Shown piece by piece: positions 25,440-35,899 of a DNA stretch of 64,000 nucleotides; position 1 is the stretch's first letter, and every line of letters begins with the position of its first letter. Location of the stretch: contig NC_064443.1 of assembly GCF_023343835.1 (NCBI RefSeq), positions 19,773,501 through 19,837,500 of the forward strand, read 5' to 3'. The notes below the pieces were generated by a model. The model worked only from the letters and a program-made list of their open reading frames with translations. It was not told the DNA's origin and made no database searches. A program made the translations under genes and the position numbers. This DNA comes from Lagopus muta (taxonomy: Eukaryota > Chordata > Aves > Galliformes > Phasianidae).

Positions 25440-26330
25440 TCGCTAATGCAGCCGCGAGTTCTCACCGAACGGAACCGAACTCCTCCAGGGGGCCGTGACT
25501 GAACGCTGCTGCCCCCTGCAGGAGCAAAAACCCAATACAGCGCAACAGGCACTGCAGGGCGCAGCTGCCGCCCGGCGATTAAAGAAGCAAAAGGTAACGT
25601 AGACTCTCTTTGTGCCTCACTGCCACGCACGCGCCGTGCAGGAACGGCAGCAACGACTTGGCGTCCTCGACCTCTTTCACAGAAGCAGAACAACTCGGAA
25701 AAGACGAGTGGCGCCAACGGCACAGTTCCGCCGAAGCAGCGCCTCGTTTCTCTAACCGCACTGCGCTGCGAATGCGCCACGCCTGCGGCCTCCGGCAGAA
25801 CCACGCACGCATCCGAATGTGTAAAGAACTACGCCTGCTCTAACCGCTCAGATTAAGGCGAGGACTGTTGTATCGCACCGACAGCTCCCAGCGCTGTTCG
25901 CTTTTCCACTGCCCGCTGGCTGTCGCCTCGGTCATCGCACCCCCACGCCACAACGCCCTATTTCGGCTCCAGCTGCCCCCGCGCCCGCAGCACGCGACCA
26001 TCACAGGGCCGAAGCGAAGCGCCCGGTGCCCGCCCCGTATCCACGCACGCGCTGCGGCCCTCGGTGCTGCCGCCACCTGTAGCAGCCCGGTACTGCAGGC
26101 CGGTGAGTATAAAGCGGACCCCGCGCAACTGCCACGGGGGAAGGAACACGACTTCGTTGCGCGCCTCTACGTCCCTGCGTGCTGGACAGCGACGAAAAAA
26201 CACCTTTTCCTCCGTGCACTGGAACCAAAGTTTGCAGACCAGCTGCTGGGTGCCCAGAGAGGTAACAGCAGTCTCCGCATCAGTTTGTACACCCACTTTG
26301 TGTGATGGCACCACAAAGGGCACCCAGAGG
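25440..26330 (+). promoter_or_regulatory. second CpG island with CTCF-like motifs and splice-donor-like sites
   Basis: The base composition changes sharply to GC- and CpG-rich at about 25.44 kb and back at 26.33 kb. Two CTCF-like cores sit close together: CCTCCAGGGGGCCGT on the plus strand near 25483 and CCTGCAGGGGGCAGC on the minus strand near 25507-25521. Plus-strand donor-like sites occur at AAAAG|GTAACG near 25592 and GGCCG|GTGAGT near 26102, the second followed by TATAAAG. An unrecognised non-coding transcript could start here. The overlapping open frames differ between strands and show no family, so I do not call a protein. Confidence 0.6.
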
Positions 26331-27050
26331 TTCTCAGTGCACCCTAGGATGCCCTACAGTTGCTCAGGGAGCAGCACCTGATGTGGCACACTGAGGTGTG
26401 CTTGGGCTACAGTATGGTACACTGGAAAACCTATAGGGCACTCCAGAGCACACTGTGGCATTCATAGAATATTGTGGGGAGCCCCGTATTTCACTTTGGT
26501 GTCCTTAGAAGCCTCTAGGATACAGTGGGAAGCACGGGAAGAACAGCGGGGGGCATGACAGGCTCTGGGAGCCCATTAATGTTCCCTAAAGCACATTGGA
26601 CGGCTCAGGGAGGTCTCTGGTGCACACTGTGAATCCTTTAGCATGATTCTGGGAGCTTTGGAAGCATGTTATGATGGTGCCAAATACAAAAGGACACACT
26701 GGGAAACCAGTAAAGAACCCTAGAGCACACCAAGGAGCTGAGAGGTCTCTAGTGTGCTCTGAGATGTGTCTAGGATGCCTCCTTAAAGCCTGCTCAATAT
26801 CTCAGGGATATGTTTAGGTGTCTCTAGAGCTGACCGTGAGGCCCCACAAAACCTCTGGATACTTTAGAGAGCACTGAGTCCCAGGGGAGCGTTCTAGGGC
26901 ACCTGTGCCTACGCTCTGGGCTTGACTACATGCTCCATGGCATCTGAGAGGCCCACACCAGTGCAGTCTGGAACCCAAGGCTATGCACTGGAATTGCCTG
27001 TGTGCTTTACTGCACCCTTGATGCATGTATTTGTGAGGTCCTAGAACTGG
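26330..27050. repeat. weak imperfect repeat rich in GCACACT/AGGGAGC words
   Basis: Recurring words such as CTCAGGGAG, GCACACTG, TCTAGG and CCTAGAGCACA recur at irregular spacing of about 35-45 bases, suggesting a very decayed minisatellite. No coding signal. The family is not recognised. Confidence 0.45.
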
Positions 27051-27819
27051 TTATCCCAGAGCATTACCTCCAACCCCTTTCTGCTTCCACTGTATTTAAT
27101 TGTGATGAGGGGCAGAAGCACCACCACACTTAAGCCAGGCTTCAGGGCCCTCATGTTCAACAAGGTGCTCCAATTACTACAAATGTAACTTCAAGGTCAT
27201 CCAGAGCAGCACCCCCACAGAGATAACTAAGACCATCTATAGCCTCAGTCAAATTTTGATATCATGCATAGTAAGAAAACAGCCACATCCAAAAATGGAG
27301 AGAAAAGGAGACCAACCTGAGAGCCAAGGTGCCATTAATCACTCTGCAAATTCTCCATCATTATGAACAGAACTATCACATGTGCTTTCAGCAAAATCAG
27401 TTAATTTTTGGCATTTTTAAAATACAATAAGTGTACTTGTAAAAAAAAAAGTTTAAAATATAAGTAAACGACAGGCTGATAAAGTATCAGAACTGCCCTG
27501 TGCTTTCTGCTAATATGCTTTCATTATGATCAAATTTGCCTGGTAGTTTGATTTAAGTGCATGAATATTTAAAGAAATGTCACTTATAACAGTGACACTT
27601 ATAAAAAAATCATTATGTACATGGATATTTGTAAACAATTTACAAAGTCTTCCTGGTTAACATCTGGACAGATCAATGCAAGGGGAATAGCATTACAACA
27701 AAGGTATGATAGCAAGAAGACCAACACAATAGAAAGGCACTATAAAGGAAGAGGATTGCTCACCTTATCAGAAGATTCAGGGGTTTGCAGTGAAAAGATT
27801 GACACAGAAGAGATCTCCA

Positions 27820-28000
27820 GGTAGAGACCTTTCTCCACCAGCAGTCAGCCCTTAAATGAGCTCTAAAAGAGGTGCAGCCAGGCTCCACCCTGTCCTGTCA
27901 CACAGGTGAATTGTCTTCACCTGTGCTCTCAGGGCTGACCGGGTTCTTTCTCCAGGTGATCAATCAGGGGTTCAGGCTGTCACTCAATAGTTCCCATACA
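27820..28000 (-). mobile_element. LTR fragment, same family as the 30.4 kb LTR
   Basis: The minus strand begins TGTATGGGAACTATTGAGTG and continues through the LTR blocks found at 30405-30727 and 52603-52930: the TTGATCACCTGGAG block, the inverted pair CACAGGTGAA/TTCACCTGTG, GGAGCCTGGCTGCACC, and the TTTAA-containing core. Similarity fades below about 27820, so only the U3 and part of R appear to remain. No internal retroviral sequence is attached. Confidence 0.75.
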
Positions 28001-28032
28001 CCTGGCTTTAGAATATTTTTTTTTCTTGGCTT

Positions 28033-28059
28033 CCCCCCCCCCCCCCCCCCTTTTTTTTT
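28033..28059 (+). repeat. C18 T9 homopolymer block
   Basis: Eighteen C followed by nine T, directly beside the TG end of the LTR fragment. It may be a C-tract that expanded after insertion. Confidence 0.85.
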
Positions 28060-28109
28060 CCACTCTTCCATCTTTGTGTTAATCTGAAATCAAAAGAAGA
28101 GCCGAACAT

Positions 28110-28740
28110 CCAAGGTTGTGCGCCCCCCAGCGCATCGGCGAAGCCCTTTCCGCAGTCTCTGCTGCCACCGCGTGGCCAATCTCCGGAACTGCATCTGTCT
28201 CAGGTGCCGAGGCAGCAAAACGCAGGAATGCGGAAGGCGCTTGCCTACTTTCTCATAACTTTGTTCTGCAAATCCGCCTGTATTTATTATGCTTGGTGCT
28301 CAGACAGTAGTGCGCATGCGCCCGAAAAAGTGTAAACGGAGCCACTTTCTAGGAAGCATGGAGATATGGGTGAGAAATCAATATTTGGACAGAAGGCTCA
28401 GTGATATTCTCCACCCTTCCAACCCAGAATGCTCCTTGTCTGTTCCCTCAGGTGGTTATATGCCCGACACCAACCCAGGAACAGACAATTGTGTACAGAC
28501 AATGTGCGCATGTGTAATTCTTCATAGAGTGGAGCGCATGTGTAATACTGAATAGAGAATAGCGCAGGCGTACAGCTCTCTCAAGTCTGGCGCATGCGCC
28601 ATGTGTTCTCAAGACTGGTGCATGCATATTGCTGTGCCCGGCCCAGCTTGTGCGTAATGTTGCTTCAAGCCTGGCGCACGTGCAGAGCTATCTCGAGACT
28701 GGCGTGTGCCGCCTGGACCGTCTCTTTACCACTGCCAGTT
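28110..28740 (+). repeat. promoter-like repeat copy 1 (CTCF-like/CCAAT block plus GCATGCGC-type array)
   Basis: It starts with CTCTGCTGCCACCGCGTGG followed by CCAAT near 28157-28178, the same block that is tandemly repeated at 39.87-40.07 kb. It is followed by GTGCGCATGCGCCC near 28309 and a set of GCGCATGTG, GCGCAGGCG, GCGCATGCGCCA, GTGCATGCAT and GCGCACGTGC sites spaced about 25-40 bases apart. The order matches the 39.87-40.80 kb region, so both are copies of one repeat family. This copy has lost CpG in several sites. The family name is not known to me. Confidence 0.7.
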
Positions 28741-28949
28741 TTTCCCCCATGCATACAGATGCAGGATGACTACGTCATCGCTTACAAGGAGACCAAGAAG
28801 ATGCGATCCTCGCCATTTGGGTTATGTTTTGGCTTTTGGGACGTTTTGGAGATTTTTGGCAATCTGGAGGTATGTCAGGGTTATGATGCTGAGGTCTGTT
28901 GCGATGGGTTGTGCTGCTTTTTGAGGTGAACTTGGGGCATTTTGGGTAT

Positions 28950-29450
28950 TTCTTTTCATGGGTGAGGGGCTGTAGGGACTCCTTAGTGGCACCCCAAAGT
29001 CCCCAAAATCACAACATTCTGGACCAAAACACACCCCATAGTGCCCTAAAGGACTCCAAACTCAGTGCATAATGCTCTACAGTACCCACAGGAACTCCAG
29101 ACTCATTGCATAGGGACCTAAAGAGTCCCCGTGACCTCAGACTCACCCTAATGGGCCCCACAGTGAACCATACGGATCCCAGAGACCCAAACCCACCCCA
29201 TAGGATCCCAGATTGACCCACAGGCCCTGTAGAGTGCTCTCGGGGAGCCCAGACCCCTGACAAAGGACCATAGAGCGACCCATAGTATCCCAGACCCACA
29301 CCACAAAACTACTGAGCGTTCCTCTGCACCCCACACTGCCCCACAGGACTTGGAAATGCCACTGGAAGATGACAGAATCCCCCTAATTGACCCCAAAATG
29401 CCATGTGGGGAACACGAAGAGGTCCCAAAGTGCCCTTAACAACCTCAGAT
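28950..29450. repeat. degenerate minisatellite (ACCCCATAG/CCCAGA words)
   Basis: Words such as CACCCCATAG, GATCCCAGA, GACCCACA and CCCCATAGT recur at irregular spacing of roughly 30-40 bases. Open frames on the minus strand (WGSIR, GPLG-like repeats) reflect the repeat and not a protein family. Confidence 0.5.
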
Positions 29451-29469
29451 CCATCTGAATGACCCCAAA

Positions 29470-29547
29470 TGTGAGAGGTAGATTGTGTTTTTGCCATGGA
29501 AATTTCCAGTATCTGTGTATGTAGCATAGGATAAGTTACCTCTCACA
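29470..29547 (+). repeat. 78-bp element with perfect 11-bp terminal inverted repeats, copy 1
   Basis: It begins TGTGAGAGGTA and ends with its exact reverse complement TACCTCTCACA. A second copy of the same 78-bp length is at 42880-42957. The interior (GTTTTTGC, TTTCCAGTA, TGTATGTAGCA) is conserved between the two. It resembles a very short terminal-inverted-repeat element or a fragment of a larger unit. Confidence 0.7.
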
Positions 29548-30404
29548 AAGAAAGTCACCGGTGTGAAGTTGAGACTGAGGTATTCCGACCTAAGTAAAAT
29601 TGGCACAGGCACCAGATAATTATATAGGGTTGGGGAGAGTCTGGTACGGGACAGAACTAGCACACAGATAGTTGAAAATACTGTCCTCCTATCGCCGTAA
29701 AAAGCAAAGAACATACCCAAAGACAATGGGTTGTAACAGACGTTTTATTGAAGGATAATGTAGCTATGGAAGCATAATGTAGCAACGGCGTCAGAAGACT
29801 GTTGAGCCTGAGATGCTCAACCAATGAGTGCTAGGAGAGGTTTTACCTGCATTGGACTAATAGTATGTAACAGAATGGATTTCACTGACTAGTTGCGCAG
29901 TTTCTCCCTTGTCAGCAGGGGGTGTGCGCTCATTGTTGCAATCATGAATAAAATGCCCTTCACAGAGATTTTGCCTGATTGGAAACTTTTGATCTTGAGC
30001 GTGTTTCTCACACCAATCACCCCCTGGACCCTATTCCCTTCAAGGGCCCAAAAGAGTGGTACTGAGTGGTTCCATCCATTGCTTTATTGCGAATACATTA
30101 TGTTTGAAAGCAGGTGGAGGATGTGCAGCAGCTCATCCATCTAAGGGCCCTGTGGGGTCAGAGGTCAGCGAGTGGGGCTGAAGGTCGGAGGCATGGTCAG
30201 AGCGATGGGGACCGTGTCAGAGGCCAGCAGAAGGGGCTACCAAGGCAGGGTCTCCCAGCTCCGCTTCCTCATCATTGCTGTCCCTGCAGCCAATCACCTC
30301 TCCCCACGGCACCTCCTACCAGCAGCTGGGAAGGCGGGGCTCAGTGCTGACTATGCCCGCTCACACTGACCCCGCTCTCCCTCAGCCCTGCTCGCTCACC
30401 CTGG

Positions 30405-30727
30405 TGTATGGAACCGCTGGGTCACAGCTTGAACCTCTGATTGAGCACCTGAAGCGAGCACTGAGTCAGCCAGAGGAGCACAGGTGAAGGCAATTCAGCC
30501 GTGCTGCAGGAAGGGGGGAGCCTGGCTGCACCCCTCCTAGACCTATTTAAGAGCTGGCTGCCAGTGGGGAAGGATCTCTGCTAGAGAACTGCTCTGCTGG
30601 AGTTTTGTGAGTGAACCCAGGATTGGGGTAAGCCTGCCATTTATTCTCTTTTGTTATCATAGTCTGCTTTGCCAAACTCTCTTGCTTATTTTGTGATTAT
30701 AACAGCCTAATATTCTTTGATTATACA
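30405..30727 (+). repeat. 5' LTR of the ERV-L-like provirus
   Basis: It begins TGTATGG and ends near TTATACA (TG...CA form), 323 bp, matching the reverse complement of 52603-52930 along its whole length. It contains CTATTTAAGAG, a TATA-like element that places the likely transcription start near 30.57 kb. It also contains half of an E-box inverted repeat, CACAGGTGAA. I could not identify a clear primer-binding site downstream. Confidence 0.8.
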
Positions 30728-30768
30728 CTTAGTGAGCCAGGCAGGCCAAATATGCTAAAAATTACATC

Positions 30769-32309
30769 ATGTCTTCTCTTTGGAATTTCTATAAATGGGT
30801 CAAGGGGGAGAACAATACTCTTCTAGAGAAAATGATTCCAGGGCAGATCCCAGGATTTGTGGGATCCCCCTATTATGAGCTAGCAGTTATCATTGAAAAA
30901 TGGGGTCCCTTATGTGTTTTGGGCAATATTTCCATATATCACATGGCGGATTACTTTCAGGGACTTAGCAAGGATGTTCTCGTCACTAAAGAAAGACAAC
31001 TGGCTGCCTCCACGGTGGCATGGCCACTATTAAGTGCCTTAAATCATGCGGAAATAAGAAATAGTACTTTTGAAAATGAAAATCAACTTTTGAAAGATTG
31101 TATTGAAAAACTAGAGCAAGAACTTGGTGTATTAACAGCAAAGAAGCCAATTCTACATCTTCCTATAGGCCAAGTTTGTAACATTTCAATAAATGATGAC
31201 CAGACTCCTGAATCAACAAACTTCGTTGATCAGGAAAATAAACAATCCAAATTAGCTCTTGAATATCCAATTCTGACCGATCCTCTAGAAGTCTGTCCTG
31301 TCGTAACCCAGGGGTGCCGCCTGATCAGTGGCCCCCTGCCCAGACTCATTGACATGTAACGGCCCGGCCATACACAGCAACAGAATTGATGGACTTAGTA
31401 CAGCGATTTCGGCAGAAGCCTAGAGGAAGTGTGCTGGCTTGGTTATTAAGGCTGTGGGATTCTGGTGCAGAAAGTGTCTTGGTGAATGGCCCAGAAATAG
31501 CTAAGTTGGCCACCATGACTGTCCATCCTGCTTTCAGGCAGAGGTTATACGCGAGTAATCAATACCTTGATGAAAACCATTCCATACTAGAATGGTTAAT
31601 GGCGGCCTGCTGTATGGTATGGCCGAATAAATCAGACATACCGTTACATACAGGCTTGTGGTCCTCCATGGAGGACCTCCAGAATTATATCTGTGAACTG
31701 GGTGTAAGAGAGGCTATCTATGAAGACACATTTGATGGCCCTGATATGGTTAAATTTTCAGCAGGGATGAGAGACCTGATTTTACAGCAAGCTCCCTGCC
31801 TTCTCTATGGTACCCTAGTCTCTATATTAAATCCCCTGGTGGCCTCAGAAGCCGTAGTCCAGCAGGCTGCCCAGTTAGTGGCTGACTTGGGAGAAACAGA
31901 ATGCCTGCAGACTAGGTGCAACGTTTGGATGTTGGAAGAAGCAGAGGTTCTGCCAGTAAGTAAAACCAAAATGCCGGCTACTCGAGCTCCTCAGTCAGGA
32001 CCCATAACGGTCTCCCAAAAACAAATGTTTAATGATTTAATTCGGGCTGGGATCCAATTTGCTAAGATCGACCGCCAGCCCAACCATGTCCTTCTCCAGC
32101 TCTGGAGACAACTAAAGGACAATCAAAAATTCCAGAACTACCCTAAGGAATCAAGGGTGAAGGTTATCGAGAGGGTACCAACAACAACATGGAACCTAGA
32201 AGATTTCATTGATCCAAATAGGAAAAAAAAGCCGCCTCAGGTGTCTCAGGCCACAATGCCTGAGCCACCAGAAGCAAAAGAATTGGCCATAGCACAATTC
32301 ATGGCGTGA
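30769..32309 (+). pseudogene. gag-like region of the ERV-L-like provirus (two frames)
   Basis: Two consecutive open frames, 30769-31359 (196 residues) and 31386-32309 (307 residues), lie between the LTR and protease, where gag belongs. The first contains a short coiled-coil-like stretch (NENQLLKDCIEKLEQELGVL) and starts MSSLWNFYKWVKGENN. The second has helical segments consistent with capsid (ILEWLMAACCMVWPNKSD, SAGMRDLILQQAP). The frames differ, so a frameshift or stop separates them. No zinc knuckle was seen. The gag assignment rests on position and general character and not on a catalytic motif. Confidence 0.7.
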
Positions 32310-32402
32310 CAAGGGATGTTAGTCCCCGTAGGGCCTCCAGATGGGACCGGAGGCCCTAAGTAGAATTAATGATTTATTGGTCCTGAAAAAATATTCAGAG
32401 TT

Positions 32403-32903
32403 ATGGCATTAGTGGACACTGGAGCTGAAACATCAATTATCTATGGAGATCCGACGAAATTTGATGGGGACAGAGTGATGATTGGTGGTTTTGGGGGACA
32501 GACTATTCCTGTCACCCAAACATGGTTAAAACTGTGGGTTGGGCGTCTCCCTCCCCGGGAGTACAAGGTGTCTATTGCCCCAGTCCAAGAATACATCCTG
32601 GGCAGAGATATTCTATGGGGTCTGGCTCTCCAGACAACCGTGGGAGAGTTCAGACTTCGACGGAGATGTATCAGTATCCGGGTGGTGCAGGCAATATTAA
32701 GAGGCCATGCGAAACATGAGCCTGTTTGCCTGCCGAAACCGCGCCGGATTACTAATGTTAGACAGTATAGACTCCCGGGTGGGCAAGATGAAATATTGAG
32801 AACGGTGCAGGAATTAGAAAAAGTGGGTATTATAAGACCTGCACACAGCCATGTAACTCTCCCATATGGCCAGTGCGAAAGTCGGATGGCACATGGAGAA
32901 TGA
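32403..32903 (+). pseudogene. retroviral aspartic protease and start of reverse transcriptase (ERV-L-like)
   Basis: The frame begins MALVDTGAETSII, which contains the Asp-Thr-Gly catalytic triplet and the Ala-Glu-Thr-Ser flank of retroviral proteases. A flap-like GGFGG is near residue 29, and ILGRDILW near residue 67 is the conserved C-terminal helix motif. After about residue 105 the frame reads into the start of reverse transcriptase (QEILRTVQELEKVGIIRP-like text), then is broken by a frame change near 32870. Stops upstream at 32310-32402 cut it off from gag. Not functional as it stands. Confidence 0.88.
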
Positions 32904-33880
32904 CAGTAGATTACAGAGAATTAAATAAGGTCACGCCGCCTATTCATGCGGCCGTACCCAATATTGCCTCCCTAATGGACACATTGAGTAGGGAGACAAA
33001 AACCTATCATTGTGTTCTAGATCTAGCAAATTCGTTCTTCAGTATCCTAATTGCTGAGGAATCGCAAGATCAGTTTGCGTTTACGTGGGGAGGCAGGCAG
33101 TGGACCTTTCAGGTCCTGCCACAGGGGTACGTGCATTCACCAACGTATTGTCACAATCTAGTGGCGCGTGACCTGGCTGATTGGAGAAAACCTGATGATG
33201 TTAACCTATATCATTATATTGATGATCTCCTGCTGACATCCAACTCACTGGAGGCAGTAAGACAGGCAGCGGATTCATTAATCACCTACTTACAACAGAG
33301 GGGATGGGCTATAAATCCCCAAAAGGTGCAAGGTCCAGGCCTGTCCATAAAATTCCTGTGGGTGGTTTGGTCAGGAAAGACCAAAGTGCTACCCAGTGCT
33401 GTTATAGATAAGGTTCAGGCGTTCCCAGTCCCTACAACATCAAAGCAGCTGCAAGAGTTTCTAGGTATATTGGGTTACTGGCATTCCTTTGTACCTCACC
33501 TAGCGCAGCTGCTAAGGCCACTATACAGACTCACAAAAAAGGGGCAGCTATGGGACTGGGGGAAAACCGAACAGGATGCTTTCCAACAGGCGAAACTGGC
33601 AGTTAAACAAGCCCAGACATTGGGTATATTTGATCCTACCCTCCCAGCCAAGTTGGATGTTCATGTTACTCAAGACGGCTTCGGTTGGGGCCTGTTGCAA
33701 CGCCAGAGTTCTGTTCGGACCCCCATTGGTTTCTGGTCTCAGGTTTGGCACGGAGCAGAAGAAAGATACAGTATGATTGAAAAACAGTTATTGGCTGCCT
33801 ATTCGGCATTACAGGCAGTAGAACCAATAACTCAAACAGCTGCAGTTATAGTCAAGACCACTCTGCCAATTCAGGGGTAG
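32873..33880 (+). pseudogene. reverse transcriptase of the ERV-L-like provirus
   Basis: A 335-residue frame with the reverse-transcriptase palm motifs in order: WRMTVDYRELNKVT at the start, motif A VLDLANSFFSI (Asp at residue 50), LPQGYVHSP at residues 82-90, and the catalytic YIDD at residues 115-118. These are followed by the thumb and connection segments (LGILGYWHSFVPHLAQLLRPLY). The polymerase active site is intact over this stretch. A TAG stop at 33878-33880 then interrupts the frame, which continues in phase into RNase H. The 5' end is displaced by a frame change relative to protease. Confidence 0.93.
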
Positions 33881-35280
33881 GTGAAAGATCTGACCCACCT
33901 TCCTAAGACAGGGGTGGCCCAAGCACAAACAGTGGCACGATGGGTTGCCTATCTCAGCCAAAGGAGCAGTCTGTCTTCATCACCCTTGAAAGAAGAACTC
34001 CAGAAGATCCTAGGCCCAGTGACGTATCACAGTGATGCACCAAAAGAAATACTGGTTGCTCCACCAGAGAAGAGTCCCGTTCAGGAGGGAAAACATCCTA
34101 TCCCTGAAGATGCCTGGTACGCAGATGGGTCCAGCAAGGGCAACCCAAGCAAGTGGAGAGCAATAGCATACCATCCTTCCACCGAGACAATCTGGTTTGA
34201 TGAGGGGGATGGTCAGAGCAGCCAACGGGCAGAACTGTGAGCCGTGTGGATGGTTATAACCAAGGAACCCGGTGATGGTATCCTGAACATCTGCACAGAT
34301 AGTTGGGCTGTGTACTGGGGGCTCACTCTTTGGATTGCACAGTGGGCCACCCAGGAATGGACAATCCACACCTGACCGATCTGGGGCAAAGACATGTGGT
34401 TAGATATATGGAATACGGTCAAACACAGGACTGTACGTGTCTACCATGTTTCTGGTCATCAGCCCCTACAGTCACTGGGAAACGAAGCCGACACACTGGC
34501 CTGAGTTTGATGGATTGAGAATTCACCATCTGAGGACATCGCCCGCTGGTTACATCAGAAGCTACGGCATGCTGGATAAAAAGACAATGTGGGCAGCTGC
34601 TAAAGCATGGGGACTGCCCATACAACTATCTGATATCGTCCAGGCATGCCAGGATTGCGACGCTTGCTCCAAGATGAGACTGAGATCGTTGCCCGAAACA
34701 ACAGCCCATCTTGCTAGGGAACACAGTCCTCTCCAGTGATGGCACGTCGATTACATCGGGCCCCTTCCTTGCTCTGAAGGGGCAAGATAAGCCCTGACCT
34801 GTGTCGACACTGCAAGTGGGCTGCAGCAGGCCTATCCAGTACTGAAAGTAAACCAGGCATATACCATCAAGGCACTCACTAAACTGTCTGCCTATGGGAC
34901 ACCTCAAGTCATTGAGAGCGACCAAGGGACTCATGTTATGGTGCAACGATACAGTGCTGGGCGGAAGAAAATAACATCGAATGGCGATTCCACCTGCCAT
35001 ATAATTCAACGGGGACAGGCCTTATCGAATGTTATAACGGTATTCTTAAGGCTGCCCTGAAGGCAGACTCACAATCCCTGCAGGGGTGGACGAAAAGACT
35101 GTATGAAATCCTGCGGGACCTGAATGAAAGACCTCGGGACGGCAGACCCAGTGCCCTGAAAATGTTGCAGATGACATGGGCCACCCCGCTTAGGATCCAA
35201 ATTACGGGCACTGATCATCAGGTAAGACCCCAGATTGGTAATGATATAATACTTGGGCTGCTGGTTCCATGCTACAATTC
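33881..35280 (+). pseudogene. RNase H and integrase of the ERV-L-like provirus
   Basis: After the TAG the same frame gives connection sequence and then RNase H with YADGSSKG (catalytic Asp), QRAEL (catalytic Glu) at 34225-34240, and ICTDSWAVYWG farther on. Stops (TGA at 34238-34240 and others) break it. Integrase follows: the zinc-binding part has CQDCDAC near 34645-34670. The catalytic core shows WHVDYIGPLP near 34740, ESDQGTH near 34915 and, in another frame, LIECYNG near 35020, so all three D, D, E positions are recognisable. Frameshifts separate them. Similarity ends near 35.28 kb with no 3' LTR. Confidence 0.85.
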
Positions 35281-35899
35281 TCTCTTCCAATCCAGAATGC
35301 TCCTTGTCTATTTTCTCTCTGTTTGTTAAGCTCGAGTCTGCTTTGAGAACGTACTATTTAGGCTCCCAGCAGATCATGCACTGTCACATGTGTAATGAGG
35401 CATCAAAAAAACTGAGCGTGTAGGTGTTGTCATGGTTCTATGTTTTTTTTTTTTTTGTTTTGGGGTTTCAGTATTCCACATCAAAACATCATGTAGTGTA
35501 CGGTGTATTACAGTGTCCCTGCCCCAATTCCAGGTTCCTATCCCTGTACATTACAGAAGTCCCGGGATCTGGCCCTTCCGGGTGGGGGTGGCGCTCTCTT
35601 GCTGCCTGGCAGTGGGTGCTGGAGGTGCTTTCCTGGCCGTTCCAAGCTATTCAGGTTTGACTTGGTCCCAGGAACTCTCTCTCTCATCTTGTCTGATTTA
35701 TTAATCTCAATTTCAATTAAATTGTATATATTGTGTTATCTTGTATTCCGATATTATAGTAAAATAAGTTTTCCTCCATAGATTGTTGCCGCTGCTCTTT
35801 TTCTCCCTTCCTTCCTTCCTATTTTTGTGGGACAGGGGTGGGGGGGGAGGGCAGAGGCCTGGTGCCCCTGTCATGGGCATAGATTGATCTGGTCAACTC

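Larger units (their letters stand above)
30405..35290 (+). mobile_element. ERV-L-like endogenous retrovirus, 3'-truncated and defective
   Basis: A plus-strand provirus with a 5' LTR, a gag-like region, protease, reverse transcriptase, RNase H and integrase in canonical order. The reverse transcriptase and downstream region most resemble the class III (ERV-L) group, judged from the LPQGYVHSPT context and the thumb/connection layout. As is typical for ERV-L, no env was seen. There is no matching 3' LTR after integrase: similarity to retroviral sequence stops near 35.28 kb. Multiple in-frame stops and frame changes make it non-functional. Confidence 0.88.
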
